The notes beneath the pieces are model-generated. The model searched no databases. It had not been told where the DNA came from and was given only the letters and a program-made list of their open reading frames with translations. From Kribbella capetownensis (GTDB taxonomy: Bacteria > Actinomycetota > Actinomycetes > Propionibacteriales > Kribbellaceae): a DNA stretch of 64,000 nt. Location of the stretch: positions 1-64,000 of the forward strand of contig NZ_SJKD01000009.1 in assembly GCF_004331485.1 (NCBI RefSeq). Reading direction: 5' to 3'. Positions 51,968-60,501 of the stretch are shown in pieces. Made by a program: the position numbers and the translations under genes. The number at the start of each line of letters is the position of its first letter. The stretch's first letter is position 1.

Positions 51968-52420
51968 ATGGATCGGTTTCGGGTGGTTCCGGCGGCTTAT
52001 GTGGTGTTGCGGCGGGGGGATGAGGTGTTGATGTTGCTGCGGGCCAACACCGGTTACATGGATGGGTACTGGGCGGTGCCGGCGGGGCATGTGGAGAAGG
52101 GTGAGTCGGTTCTCGAGGCGGCGGTGCGGGAGGTTCGGGAAGAGGTCGGGGTGGAGATCGATCCGGCCGATCTCGTGCCGGTGACCGCGATGCATCGGAC
52201 CGGCGGCAACGGGGACCCGGTCGATGAGCGGGTCGACTTCTTTTTCACGACGTCGCGGTGGAGCGGCGAGCCTCGATTGATGGAGTCCGAGAAGGCTGCG
52301 GGCCTCGACTGGTACTCGCTGGACAAGCTTCCCGACCCGGTCGTCCCGCACGAGGCGCGGGTGCTGGCCGGTCTGGCCGGTGACGGCCTTCCCGCGGTGA
52401 TCGCCCACGGTTTCGCCTGA
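51968..52420 (+). CDS. Nudix hydrolase
   Basis: A 150-residue pyrophosphohydrolase with a complete Nudix box, GHVEKGESVLEAAVREVREEVGV, holding the metal-binding REVREE core. An N-terminal strand FRVVPAAYVVLRRGDEVLML and the substrate-loop region AMHRTGG complete the typical small MutT-like fold. The substrate (NTP or NDP-sugar) is unknown. No partner gene. Confidence 0.9.
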   Translation: MDRFRVVPAAYVVLRRGDEVLMLLRANTGYMDGYWAVPAGHVEKGESVLEAAVREVREEVGVEIDPADLVPVTAMHRTGGNGDPVDERVDFFFTTSRWSGEPRLMESEKAAGLDWYSLDKLPDPVVPHEARVLAGLAGDGLPAVIAHGFA

Positions 52421-52488
52421 GTTCACCAACGCTTGGATCGCCTCGCCCTAGAGTTCGCTGCGATGTCAGCGAGCTTCGGAGGCGGGCG

Positions 52489-53345
52489 ATGGACGAGCGG
52501 TACGACGGGACGAGCCGGCGGCGACTGTTGCAGGCGGGGGCCCTCGGCGCGGGCGCGGTGCTCGCATCGGGCACGCTGAACACCGGAGGCGCCTCAGCGA
52601 CGCCGACCAAAGCGACCCAGGCGAGCAAGCCATCGAGTGGGCGGATCGACACCGAGCACCCGAGGTTCACGGTCGCCGTCGTACCGGACACGCAGTACCA
52701 GTTCGACCTGGACCGAGGCGACCCGGCGCCGCTGGCCGCGAGCTTGGAGTACCTGATCGACCAGCGGTCGACCGAGAACATCGTGTTCACCGCGCACCTC
52801 GGTGACGTGGTCGAGAACGCGCAGGCGTCCGAGTTCGCCCAGGCGGACCCGGTGTTCAAGATTCTCGACCGCGCCCGGATGCCGTACTCGAGGCGTTCGT
52901 GAAGCTGGCCGACGATGGCGCCGACCACGCGTGGGTGGGACTGCTCAGCCGGATGGGCACCGGCGCGGATGCGGGCAAGACCGGCAGCGATCCGTCGGAG
53001 CCGGTGGTCAACCTCGCGTTCTCCGGCGGGCGTCAGCTGCAGTGGGCCGTGTACCCGCTGGACCGCAACGACACGTTCACCAACTGGGGCCACGAACAGG
53101 TCGCGGGCCAGTGGTTCCACCTCGCGGTGGTCAACGACGGAAGGCACAGCACCTTGTACGTCGACTCGTCGCCGCTGCTCCGCAATCCGGCCACCGCGTC
53201 CAACGGACTCGCCACCGCCGGCAAGCCCTGGCTCCTGGGTGCGAACCACTACGCCAACATCATCGAGCAATCCTTCGCCGGCCACATCGGCGAGCTCCGC
53301 ATCGTCACCCGCGCCCTGAAACCATCAGCGTTCCTGAACGCATAG
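52489..53345 (+). pseudogene. Tat-exported metallophosphoesterase/LamG protein, centre deleted
   Basis: The 5' part (ATG 52489, GGAGGCGG upstream) encodes a twin-arginine signal (SRRRLLQAGALGAGAVLASG). The start of a metallophosphoesterase domain (VAVVPDTQYQFDLDRGD, VFTAHLGDVVENA) follows, and the frame stops at 52902 soon after MPYS. A second frame, LEAFVKLADDGADHAWVG from about 52887, encodes the C-terminal LamG-like concanavalin-A domain to 53345. The middle, which should hold the GNHD and later metal-binding motifs, is absent and the frames differ, so the gene is broken. The junction is near 52884-52892. Confidence 0.78.
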
Positions 53346-53354
53346 AGCGAACGC

Positions 53355-54044
53355 TCAGAGATGCTCGCGGATCAGCGCTTCCTGGGCTGGGAGGAGGGCT
53401 AGCTCCTCGGGTGTCAGCGTCGGGTTGTTGCCGCGGACCTCGAGAGCGGCGGCGAGGCCGGGAGTCGGGTCGATGGAGTTCGCGAGGTAACTGGCGAGGG
53501 CTTCGCGCACGAGCGGGGTAAGCGCCTCGAAGGACGGGTCGAGCGCGACCTGGGCGCAGATGATCGCGGTCATCGCGATGTCGAACTCTGGCGGACCTTC
53601 CTCGGCGTTGCGCCAATCGATGACGACCGGGCCGTCGTCGGTCGCGATCACGTTGAGCGGATGCAGATCGCCGTGCACCACGACCACGCCCGGCCTGCCG
53701 CTCGGGGCCGGGATCGTATGCAGGCGACGGTGCAGATCGGCGTGGATCTCGCCGAGTTCGGTCCCGCTGAGGTCACCGGCGATCGCCGCGTCGCCGAGGG
53801 TCGGACCGGTCAGTCGCTGGATCACCATGTCCGGCCCCGCGATCTCACGGACCGCCGGCACCGGGTAGTCGTACTTCGCGACGTGACGCATGAAGTCCGC
53901 CTCGTCCCGCACCGGGTGGCCGTTGCGGTAGCGCCGCAGCACCCAGGAGTCATCCAGCGAGTAGATATCCGCATCCCGACCGGCCGCGAACGGTACGGCG
54001 TCGGGCGGGAGGAGGGACGGACGGTCAGCCGCGGAGCTGGTCAT
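53355..54044 (-). CDS. Aminoglycoside phosphotransferase/choline kinase-like protein
   Basis: A 229-residue APH-family kinase. VVVHGDLHPLNVI is the catalytic Brenner motif and VVIDWRNAEEGPPEFDIAM the metal-binding segment. The N-terminal lobe is short (ADIYSLDDSWVLRRYRNG). Real targets in such orphans are usually small alcohols rather than drugs. The ATG at 54044 overlaps the miaB stop by 4 bases, so it is cotranscribed with miaB. Confidence 0.85.
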   Translation of the reverse strand: MTSSAADRPSLLPPDAVPFAAGRDADIYSLDDSWVLRRYRNGHPVRDEADFMRHVAKYDYPVPAVREIAGPDMVIQRLTGPTLGDAAIAGDLSGTELGEIHADLHRRLHTIPAPSGRPGVVVVHGDLHPLNVIATDDGPVVIDWRNAEEGPPEFDIAMTAIICAQVALDPSFEALTPLVREALASYLANSIDPTPGLAAALEVRGNNPTLTPEELALLPAQEALIREHL

Positions 54045-55513
54045 CCGGCCTGGCACCCGCCGACCGCGGGCTCCAACGGCTTGGCGCCGATCGTGGGCAT
54101 CCCGAGCATCACTCCAGGTGTCGAGGCCGGCGCGTCCTGACCTCGCTCCCAGGCGTCGCCGGCGCGAGTACGTCGTACTGCACCGAAGACATCCGCGACG
54201 AGGTGGTGTGGTGCGGCGTACGTGACCTCGACCGTTGCCATGTCACCTGGTCGCGGAGTATCGACGCCCTCCGGCAGCGCGAAGTGCACGAGCCGGTTGT
54301 CCCGCGCGCGGCCGCTGAGCCGGTGGGTGGCGGCGTCCTTGCGCCCCTCCCCCTCGGCGACGAGCACCTCGAGGGACCGGCCGACGACCTTCTTGTTCTC
54401 GTCCCACGCCATGTCGTCCTGCAGCGCGACCAGCCGCTCGTACCGATCCTGCACGACGTCGCGCGGGACCTGGTCCTCCATCGACTCGGCCGGCGTCCCG
54501 GGACGCTTCGAGTACTGGAAGGTGAACGCCCCCGCGAACCGGGCCTGCCGGACCACGTCGAGCGTGCCCTGGAAGTCCTCTTCGGTCTCACCGGGGAAGC
54601 CGACGATGATGTCGGTGGTGATCGCGGCGTCAGGCATCGCGGCCCGCACGTCCTCGATGATCTTCAGGTACCGATCGCGACGGTACGAGCGCCGCATGGC
54701 CTTCAGAACCCGATCCGAGCCGGACTGCAGCGGCATGTGCAGCGAGGGCATCACGTTCGGCGTCTCGGCCATCGCCTCGATGACGTCCGCGGTGAAGTCA
54801 CGCGGATGAGGCGAGGTGAACCGGACCCGCTCCAGACCGTCGATCGCACCGCAGGCGCGGAGCAGTTTGCCGAAGGCGTAGCGGTCGCCGAACTCCACGC
54901 CGTACGAGTTCACGTTCTGGCCGAGCAGCGTCACCTCGAGCACACCCTCGGCGACCAGTGCCTCGACCTCGGCGAGTACGTCGCCCGGCCGGCGGTCCTT
55001 CTCCCGGCCGCGCAGCGACGGAACGATGCAGAACGTGCAGGTGTTGTTGCAACCGACGCTGACCGACACCCAGGCCGAGTACGGCGACTCGCGGCGGGTC
55101 GGCAGCGTGGACGGGAAGACCTCGAGCGCCTCGAGGATCTCGACCTGCGAATCCTGCTCCACCCGGGCGCGCTCCAGCAACGCCGGCAGCGATCCGATGT
55201 TGTGGGTGCCGAAGACAACGTCCACCCACGGGGCCTTCTTGGTGATGGTGGCCTTGTCCTTCTGCGCCAGGCAGCCGCCGACGGCGATCTGCATGCCCGG
55301 CGTCTTGGCCTTCACCGGCGCGAGGTGGCCGAGGTTGCCGTACAGCTTGTTGTCGGCGTTCTCCCGGACCGCGCAGGTGTTGAAGACGACCACGTCGGCC
55401 TGGTCGCCCTCGGACGCACGGACGTAGCCCGCGTCCTCCAGCAGCCCGCGCAGCCGCTCGGAGTCGTGAACATTCATCTGGCACCCGTAGGTGCGGACCT
55501 CATAAGTACGCAT
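54041..55513 (-). CDS. miaB: tRNA-2-methylthio-N6-dimethylallyladenosine synthase
   Basis: A 490-residue radical-SAM methylthiotransferase that acts on the MiaA-modified A37 of tRNA. The N-terminal MTTase domain binds one iron-sulfur cluster through Cys11, Cys47 and Cys81. The radical-SAM motif is CNNTCTFC (Cys155, Cys159, Cys162), and a C-terminal TRAM domain follows, with GDMATVEVTYAAPHHL. I chose the ATG at 55513 because AGGTGG lies upstream. Confidence 0.96.
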   Translation of the reverse strand: MRTYEVRTYGCQMNVHDSERLRGLLEDAGYVRASEGDQADVVVFNTCAVRENADNKLYGNLGHLAPVKAKTPGMQIAVGGCLAQKDKATITKKAPWVDVVFGTHNIGSLPALLERARVEQDSQVEILEALEVFPSTLPTRRESPYSAWVSVSVGCNNTCTFCIVPSLRGREKDRRPGDVLAEVEALVAEGVLEVTLLGQNVNSYGVEFGDRYAFGKLLRACGAIDGLERVRFTSPHPRDFTADVIEAMAETPNVMPSLHMPLQSGSDRVLKAMRRSYRRDRYLKIIEDVRAAMPDAAITTDIIVGFPGETEEDFQGTLDVVRQARFAGAFTFQYSKRPGTPAESMEDQVPRDVVQDRYERLVALQDDMAWDENKKVVGRSLEVLVAEGEGRKDAATHRLSGRARDNRLVHFALPEGVDTPRPGDMATVEVTYAAPHHLVADVFGAVRRTRAGDAWERGQDAPASTPGVMLGMPTIGAKPLEPAVGGCQAG

Positions 55514-55572
55514 GACAGCCACCTAGAGTACGTGCCGCGGTACACATTTCCCCACCTGGCCTTGAGTCCTCG

Positions 55573-55680
55573 TAACCCCTGACCGGCCGCGGCGATTGCT
55601 GCAAGTCACTGTTGCGGAACGGGGGTTAATGGACACTGAAGCGCAGATCATGCGGGCTGTGACCAGCCGGTCACAGCCCG
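55573..55680 (+). promoter_or_regulatory. miaB/gluA intergenic region with dyads
   Basis: TAACCCC (55573-55579) and GGGGTTA (55622-55628) form a spaced dyad. CGGGCTGTGACC (55653-55664) and GGTCACAGCCCG (55669-55680) form a perfect 12-bp hairpin with a 4-nt loop, followed by CTCCGCTTTGTT. The hairpin could act in the leader of the gluABCD transcript as an attenuator or stabilising structure. Confidence 0.5.
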
Positions 55681-55699
55681 CTCCGCTTTGTTGCAGATC

Positions 55700-55715
55700 G
55701 TTACCACCGTGGAAC
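55700..55715 (+). promoter_or_regulatory. GlnR-like half-site upstream of gluA
   Basis: GTTAC at 55700-55704, a 6-bp spacer, and GGAAC at 55711-55715 fit the actinobacterial GlnR pattern gTnAC-n6-GaAAC, 46 bp before the gluA start. A second half-site 22 bp away was not clear, so the call is tentative. Confidence 0.4.
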
Positions 55716-55760
55716 CGGGGGGTCGTTTGTCCGTGCCCCCCGCTCCAGTAGGTTCTGGCC

Positions 55761-56522
55761 ATGAGCGATTCCGGAACCTTGACGAAAACCGGTCTGGTCG
55801 CCCTGACCGACGTCAACAAACATTTCGGTGAACTGCACGTCCTGAAGGACATCAATCTGTCCCTCGCCAAGGGCGAGGTCGTCGTGGTGATCGGTCCGTC
55901 CGGATCCGGCAAATCGACGCTGTGCCGCGCGATCAACCGGCTGGAGCCGATCGACTCCGGCACGATCACGCTGGACGGCCAGCCGCTGCCCAGCGAGGGC
56001 AAGGCCCTGGCCCGGCTCCGCGCCGACGTCGGCATGGTGTTCCAGTCGTTCAACCTGTTCGCGCACAAGACGATCCTGCAGAACGTCACCCTCGGCCCGA
56101 GCAAGGTGCGTGGCCAGTCCAAGTCCGTGGCCGAGGAGAAGGCCCGGGGGCTCTTGGAGCGGGTCGGCGTCACCGCCCAGGCCGACAAGTACCCGGCCCA
56201 ACTGTCCGGCGGTCAGCAGCAGCGGGTGGCGATCGCCCGCGCGCTGGCCATGGATCCCAAGGTGATGCTGTTCGACGAGCCGACCTCGGCCCTGGACCCG
56301 GAGATGATCAAAGAGGTCCTGGACGTGATGGTCGACCTGGCCAGGCAGAGTATGACGATGATCGTCGTCACGCACGAGATGGGCTTCGCCCGCCGCGCGG
56401 CGAACCGGGTCGTGTTCATGGCCGACGGCCAGATCGTCGAGGAGGCCGAGCCGGAGCGGTTCTTCACCGATCCGCAGACCAAGCGGGCCCAGGACTTCCT
56501 GTCGAAGATCCTGACCCACTGA
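55761..56522 (+). CDS. gluA: Glutamate ABC transporter ATP-binding protein
   Basis: A 253-residue polar-amino-acid ABC ATPase that powers uptake through GluC/GluD. Walker A is VVVIGPSGSGKSTLCRAINR, Q-loop MVFQSFNLF, signature LSGGQQQRVAIARALA, Walker B MLFDEPTSALD and H-loop THEMGFA. First gene of a four-gene operon with the classic gluABCD order known from Corynebacterium. A weak upstream extension is ignored; ATG 55761 is the standard start. Confidence 0.93.
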   Translation: MSDSGTLTKTGLVALTDVNKHFGELHVLKDINLSLAKGEVVVVIGPSGSGKSTLCRAINRLEPIDSGTITLDGQPLPSEGKALARLRADVGMVFQSFNLFAHKTILQNVTLGPSKVRGQSKSVAEEKARGLLERVGVTAQADKYPAQLSGGQQQRVAIARALAMDPKVMLFDEPTSALDPEMIKEVLDVMVDLARQSMTMIVVTHEMGFARRAANRVVFMADGQIVEEAEPERFFTDPQTKRAQDFLSKILTH

Positions 56523-56572
56523 CCGTCCACAACGCCGTCCCAGCGCAGTACTGATCAACGGAGGAAAAGACA

Positions 56573-57415
56573 ATGCGACAGCGAATCATCGCTGCCCTCG
56601 GCATCGCGGGCCTGGCGGCGACCGGACTGGTTGCCTGTGGCGACGACACTGACGCCGGCTCCGGTTCCGGCTCCAGCGGTGGCGAGAAGGTCACCATCGG
56701 CATCAAGTTCGACCAGCCGGGTCTGGGCCTGAAGGAAGGCGCGGACTACACCGGCATGGACGTCGACGTCGCGAAGTACGTCGCCAAGGAGCTCGGATAC
56801 GGCGACATCACGTTCAAGGAGTCCCCGTCGGCCCAGCGCGAGACGCTGCTGGCCAACGGTCAGGTCAAGATGATCTTCGCGACCTACTCCATCACCGACG
56901 CCCGCAAGGAGAAGGTCTCCTTCGGCGGTCCGTACATGGTGGCCGGCCAGGACCTGCTGGTCCGCGCCGACAACACCGACATCACCGGACCGGAGTCGCT
57001 GGGCGGCAAGAAGCTGTGCTCGGTGACCGGCTCCACCTCGGCGCAGAAGGTCAAGGACCAGTTCGCCGACACGGTGCAGCTGCAGGAGTACGACACCTAC
57101 TCCAAGTGTGTCGAGGCCCTCGGCGCCGGCGCGATCGACGCGCTCACCACCGACAACACCATCCTGGCCGGCTACGCCGCGCAGGAAGCCAACAAGGGCA
57201 AGTTCAAGGTGGTCGGCAAGACCTTCTCGACCGAGCGCTACGGCGTCGGCCTGAAGAAGGGCGACACCGAGACCTGCACCAAGGTCAACGACGCGCTGAA
57301 GAAGATGGTCGACTCCGGCGAGTGGCAGAAGGCCTTCGACAAGAACCTCGGCCAGGCCGGTCTGAAGCTGGACACGGCCACCAACCCGCCGAAGACTTTC
57401 GACGCCTGCGCCTGA
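56573..57415 (+). CDS. gluB: Glutamate-binding lipoprotein of ABC transporter
   Basis: A 280-residue substrate-binding protein with a lipobox (LVAC, Cys22) for membrane anchoring after a short signal peptide. It is a periplasmic-binding-protein type II fold (MIFATYSITDARKEKVSFGG, GKKLCSVTGSTSAQKV, GVGLKKGD). It captures glutamate for GluC/GluD. GGAGG lies ahead of the ATG. A hairpin right after its stop probably sets higher expression than for the permeases. Confidence 0.92.
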   Translation: MRQRIIAALGIAGLAATGLVACGDDTDAGSGSGSSGGEKVTIGIKFDQPGLGLKEGADYTGMDVDVAKYVAKELGYGDITFKESPSAQRETLLANGQVKMIFATYSITDARKEKVSFGGPYMVAGQDLLVRADNTDITGPESLGGKKLCSVTGSTSAQKVKDQFADTVQLQEYDTYSKCVEALGAGAIDALTTDNTILAGYAAQEANKGKFKVVGKTFSTERYGVGLKKGDTETCTKVNDALKKMVDSGEWQKAFDKNLGQAGLKLDTATNPPKTFDACA

Positions 57416-57424
57416 CCTAGCATG

Positions 57425-57460
57425 CTCCGGGGAGGGACCGTCCGCGGTCCCTCCCCGGAG
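57425..57460 (+). terminator. Intercistronic hairpin between gluB and gluC
   Basis: CTCCGGGGAGGGACCG and CGGTCCCTCCCCGGAG form a perfect 16-bp stem around TCCG. Inside an operon it likely acts as a partial terminator or mRNA stabiliser, giving more binding protein than permease. Confidence 0.75.
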
Positions 57461-57495
57461 TGCTGGTCTCCGCCTCGTTCCCCAGCAGGAGAATC

Positions 57496-58185
57496 ATGGA
57501 CGTGATATCGGAGTTCTTCTCCGAGTACGACGGTCTGCAAGCGTTCCGGACGACCATCTACCTCACGCTGCTGTCGGCGGTGTTCGCACTGCTGATCGGC
57601 ACCGTGGTGGCGGTGATGCGGGTCTCCCCGGTCCGGGTACTGCAGATCCTCGGCGCCGCCTACGTGAACATCGTCCGCAGCACACCGCTGACGCTGGTCA
57701 TCGTGTTCTGCAACCTCGGGCTGTTCCTGCAACTCGGCCTCTCGCTGGCGAACAAGGACTCGAACACCTTCATCGTCGACAACAACTTCCGGCTGGCCGT
57801 CCTCGGCCTGTCGGTCTACCACGCGTCCTTCGTGGCCGAGGCGATCCGCAGCGGCGTGAACACCGTCCCGCTCGGCCAGGCCGAGGCGGCCCGGGCGATC
57901 GGCCTGCCGTTCCTGAAGACGTTGCGGTACGTCGTTCTGCCGCAGGCGTTCCGCGGTGCCATCACACCGCTCGGCAACGTGCTGATCGCACTGACCAAGA
58001 ACTCGACGGTTGCCTCGGTCATCGGTGTGACCGAAGCGTCGGCCGTGATGAAGGTGATGATGGAGGATCGTCCGGACGTGCTGTTCATCGTGTTCGGCAT
58101 CTTCGCGATCGGCTTCGTGATCCTGACCCTGCCGATCGGCATCCTGTTCACCTCGATGTCTAAGCGGCTGGCGGTGAAGCGATGA
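57496..58185 (+). CDS. gluC: Glutamate ABC transporter permease
   Basis: A 229-residue HisM-type permease with five or six membrane segments. The domain starts FRTTIYLTLLSAVFALLIGT, and the EAA-type loop is EAARAIGLPFLKTLRYVVLPQAFRGAITPLGN, which contacts GluA. ATG 57496 with GCAGGAGAATC upstream. The stop overlaps gluD by ATGA. Confidence 0.92.
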   Translation: MDVISEFFSEYDGLQAFRTTIYLTLLSAVFALLIGTVVAVMRVSPVRVLQILGAAYVNIVRSTPLTLVIVFCNLGLFLQLGLSLANKDSNTFIVDNNFRLAVLGLSVYHASFVAEAIRSGVNTVPLGQAEAARAIGLPFLKTLRYVVLPQAFRGAITPLGNVLIALTKNSTVASVIGVTEASAVMKVMMEDRPDVLFIVFGIFAIGFVILTLPIGILFTSMSKRLAVKR

Positions 58186-59093
58186 GCGGCAGCGTTCTGT
58201 TCGACGCGCCCGGCCCGCGCACCAAGCGCCTGTACGCCGCGGTCGGCGTCGCCAGCGTCATCCTCGTGCTGCTGGCGCTGTGGTTCGTGATCGACAAGCT
58301 GAACGAGAAGGGTCAGCTCACCGCGGCGAAGTGGAAGCCGTTCCTGACCGGCGAGATCTGGACCGAGTACCTGATCCCCGGTCTGATCGGCACGCTGATC
58401 GCGGCCGCGATCTCGGTCGTCTTCGCGATGGTCCTCGGCATCCTGCTCGGTGTCGGCCGGTTGTCCACCAAGGCGTGGATCCGGTGGCCCTGCGGCATCG
58501 TCGTCGAGTTCTTCCGCGCCGTACCGGTGCTGCTGATGATGCTGTTCACCTTCGCCCTGTACGCGAACTACAACCTGTTCCCGCCGGATCGACTCGCGCT
58601 GGCCGCCGTCGTCACCGGTCTGACCCTGTACAACGGTTCGGTGGTCGCCGAACTGGTCCGCTCCGGGGTGTACTCCCTGCCGAAGGGGCAGAGCGAGGCC
58701 GGGATGGCGATCGGGCTCACCACGGGGAAGTCGATGCGGATGATCCTGTTGCCGCAGGCAATCACCGCGATGATGCCGGCCATCGTCGGCCAACTGGTGG
58801 TGATCCTGAAGGACACCGCGCTCGGCTACATCATCACCTACGAGGAACTGCTGCGGAAAGCCGAACAGATCGGCAACTTCACGTCGAACCTGCTCCCGGC
58901 ACTGATCGTCGTGGGCGTGATCTTCGTGATCATGAACTACGGGGTGACTGTGCTCGCGCACCGGGTCGAACGCCTGATGCGCCGCCGCGGCCGTTCCGCC
59001 GGCGGTCCGCTGACCGCCGAGCCGCTGGACCAGTCCGCGGTCGGCGCCAGCGAGGTGCTGACCGCGGGCGACAGGCCGCCCGCTGCCAACTGA
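58182..59093 (+). CDS. gluD: Glutamate ABC transporter permease
   Basis: A 303-residue second permease, longer than GluC because of an N-terminal membrane segment (VGVASVILVLLALWFVIDKL) and a basic C-terminal tail. The EAA loop is QSEAGMAIGLTTGKSMRMILLPQAI. It overlaps gluC by 4 bases. Together with GluA-C it makes a complete glutamate importer. Confidence 0.92.
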   Translation: MSGSVLFDAPGPRTKRLYAAVGVASVILVLLALWFVIDKLNEKGQLTAAKWKPFLTGEIWTEYLIPGLIGTLIAAAISVVFAMVLGILLGVGRLSTKAWIRWPCGIVVEFFRAVPVLLMMLFTFALYANYNLFPPDRLALAAVVTGLTLYNGSVVAELVRSGVYSLPKGQSEAGMAIGLTTGKSMRMILLPQAITAMMPAIVGQLVVILKDTALGYIITYEELLRKAEQIGNFTSNLLPALIVVGVIFVIMNYGVTVLAHRVERLMRRRGRSAGGPLTAEPLDQSAVGASEVLTAGDRPPAAN

Positions 59094-59100
59094 TCACGAG

Positions 59101-59135
59101 AAAGGGTCCCGGGGAGCCACTCCCCGGGACCCTTT
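59101..59135. terminator. Strong bidirectional terminator
   Basis: AAAGGGTCCCGGGGAG and CTCCCCGGGACCCTTT pair perfectly over 16 bp around CCA, between the convergent gluD and aminotransferase genes. Confidence 0.85.
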
Positions 59136-59145
59136 CGCTTGCTCC

Positions 59146-60435
59146 TCAGCGCAGGGTGTTGAAGGAGTCGCGGATGATCTCGAGGGCTTCGGTGGTCTCT
59201 TCCTCGGTCAACGTCATCGGTGGCGCCATCCGGAGAACGTTGCCGTACAGGCCGCCCTTGCCGACCAGCAGACCGCGGTTCTTGGTCTCCTGCTGGAGTT
59301 TGGCGGTGGCCGCCGGGTCGGGGCTGTTGTCGTCCGGCTTGACGATCTCGGCGGCCAGCATCAGGCCCTTGCCGCGGACATCGCCGAGCTCGAGGAACTC
59401 CTCCGAGATACCCCGCAGGCCGTCGACCAGTTGCGAGCCGCGCTTGGCGGCGTTCGCCTGCAGATCGTGGTCGAGCAGGTAGTCCAGCGTCGCCTTCGCC
59501 GCACTGGTGGAGATCGGGTTGCCGCCGAACGTCGACAGCGAGTTGGCGCTCAGGCTGTCCATCAACTCCGGCGTGGAGACCACGCCGCCGATCGCGAACC
59601 CGTTGCCGAGGCCCTTGGCGAACGTCATCGCGTCCGGCACCATGTCGTGCGCCTGGATCCCCCAGAAGTGGTCGCCGGTGCGGCCCCAGCCGGTCTGCAC
59701 CTCGTCGGAGATGAACAGGATGCCGTACTCGTCCAGCACCTCCTTGAAGGCGGCGTACAGGCCGTCAGGCCCGGACGAGAAGCCGCCGACGCCCTGGATC
59801 GGCTCGGCGATCAGGCAGGCGACGTCGCCCGCGGTCGTGGTCTCGATGACGTTGCGCAGATCGTCGACGCAGACCTTGATGTAGTCGGCGTCGGGCAGAT
59901 CCCGGAACGGGCTGCGGTACCGGTAGGCACCCTGGACGTACTGCACGTTGACCGGTGACAGGCTGCTGGCGGACCAGCCACGGTTGCCGGTGATGGCGAC
60001 GGTGCCGAAGCCGCGGCCGTGGTACGAGTTGCGCATCGCCAGCACCTGGTTGGACCGGCGCCGCTGGGTGGCCAGCATCAGGGCGGCCTCGTTCGCCTCG
60101 GTGCCGGAGTTGGTGAAGAACACCTTGGCGTTCGGAATGCCGGACAGCTGCGCGATCTGCTCGGCCAGCTCGATCTGCTTGCGGATCAGGTAGACCGTCG
60201 AGGTGTGCGCGATACCGGTGGCCAGTTGCTCACGCACCGCGTCGGAGATCTCCGCGATGTCGTAACCGATCGCGTTGGTCAGGATGCCGGCGAAGAAGTC
60301 GAGATAGGTGGTGCCGTGGCCGTCGGTCACCCGGCGGCCTGATCCTTGCACGATCTCGATCGGCTCCTCGTAGTACAACGCGAGCCAGTCCGGCATGACG
60401 GCCTTGTGACGCTCCCAGAGCTCCGCATGTGTCAT
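59146..60435 (-). CDS. Class III PLP-dependent aminotransferase
   Basis: A 429-residue enzyme of the AGXT2/acetylornithine-type fold. KVFFTNSGTEANEAALMLA is the PLP-phosphate region, RNSYHGRGFGTVAITG holds the ring-stacking aromatic, LFISDEVQTGWGRTG the pyridine-contacting Asp, and TFAKGLGNG the Schiff-base Lys. Substrate likely omega-amino acids or glyoxylate-alanine type; no firm context. Divergent from the LOG-family gene at 60502. Confidence 0.9.
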   Translation of the reverse strand: MTHAELWERHKAVMPDWLALYYEEPIEIVQGSGRRVTDGHGTTYLDFFAGILTNAIGYDIAEISDAVREQLATGIAHTSTVYLIRKQIELAEQIAQLSGIPNAKVFFTNSGTEANEAALMLATQRRRSNQVLAMRNSYHGRGFGTVAITGNRGWSASSLSPVNVQYVQGAYRYRSPFRDLPDADYIKVCVDDLRNVIETTTAGDVACLIAEPIQGVGGFSSGPDGLYAAFKEVLDEYGILFISDEVQTGWGRTGDHFWGIQAHDMVPDAMTFAKGLGNGFAIGGVVSTPELMDSLSANSLSTFGGNPISTSAAKATLDYLLDHDLQANAAKRGSQLVDGLRGISEEFLELGDVRGKGLMLAAEIVKPDDNSPDPAATAKLQQETKNRGLLVGKGGLYGNVLRMAPPMTLTEEETTEALEIIRDSFNTLR

Positions 60436-60501
60436 GCCTAAGCATTACCTCATCGCGTCGCTTGCTCATAGTGGGCATCTATCGCAGTTAAGGTGCTCTC
60501 C

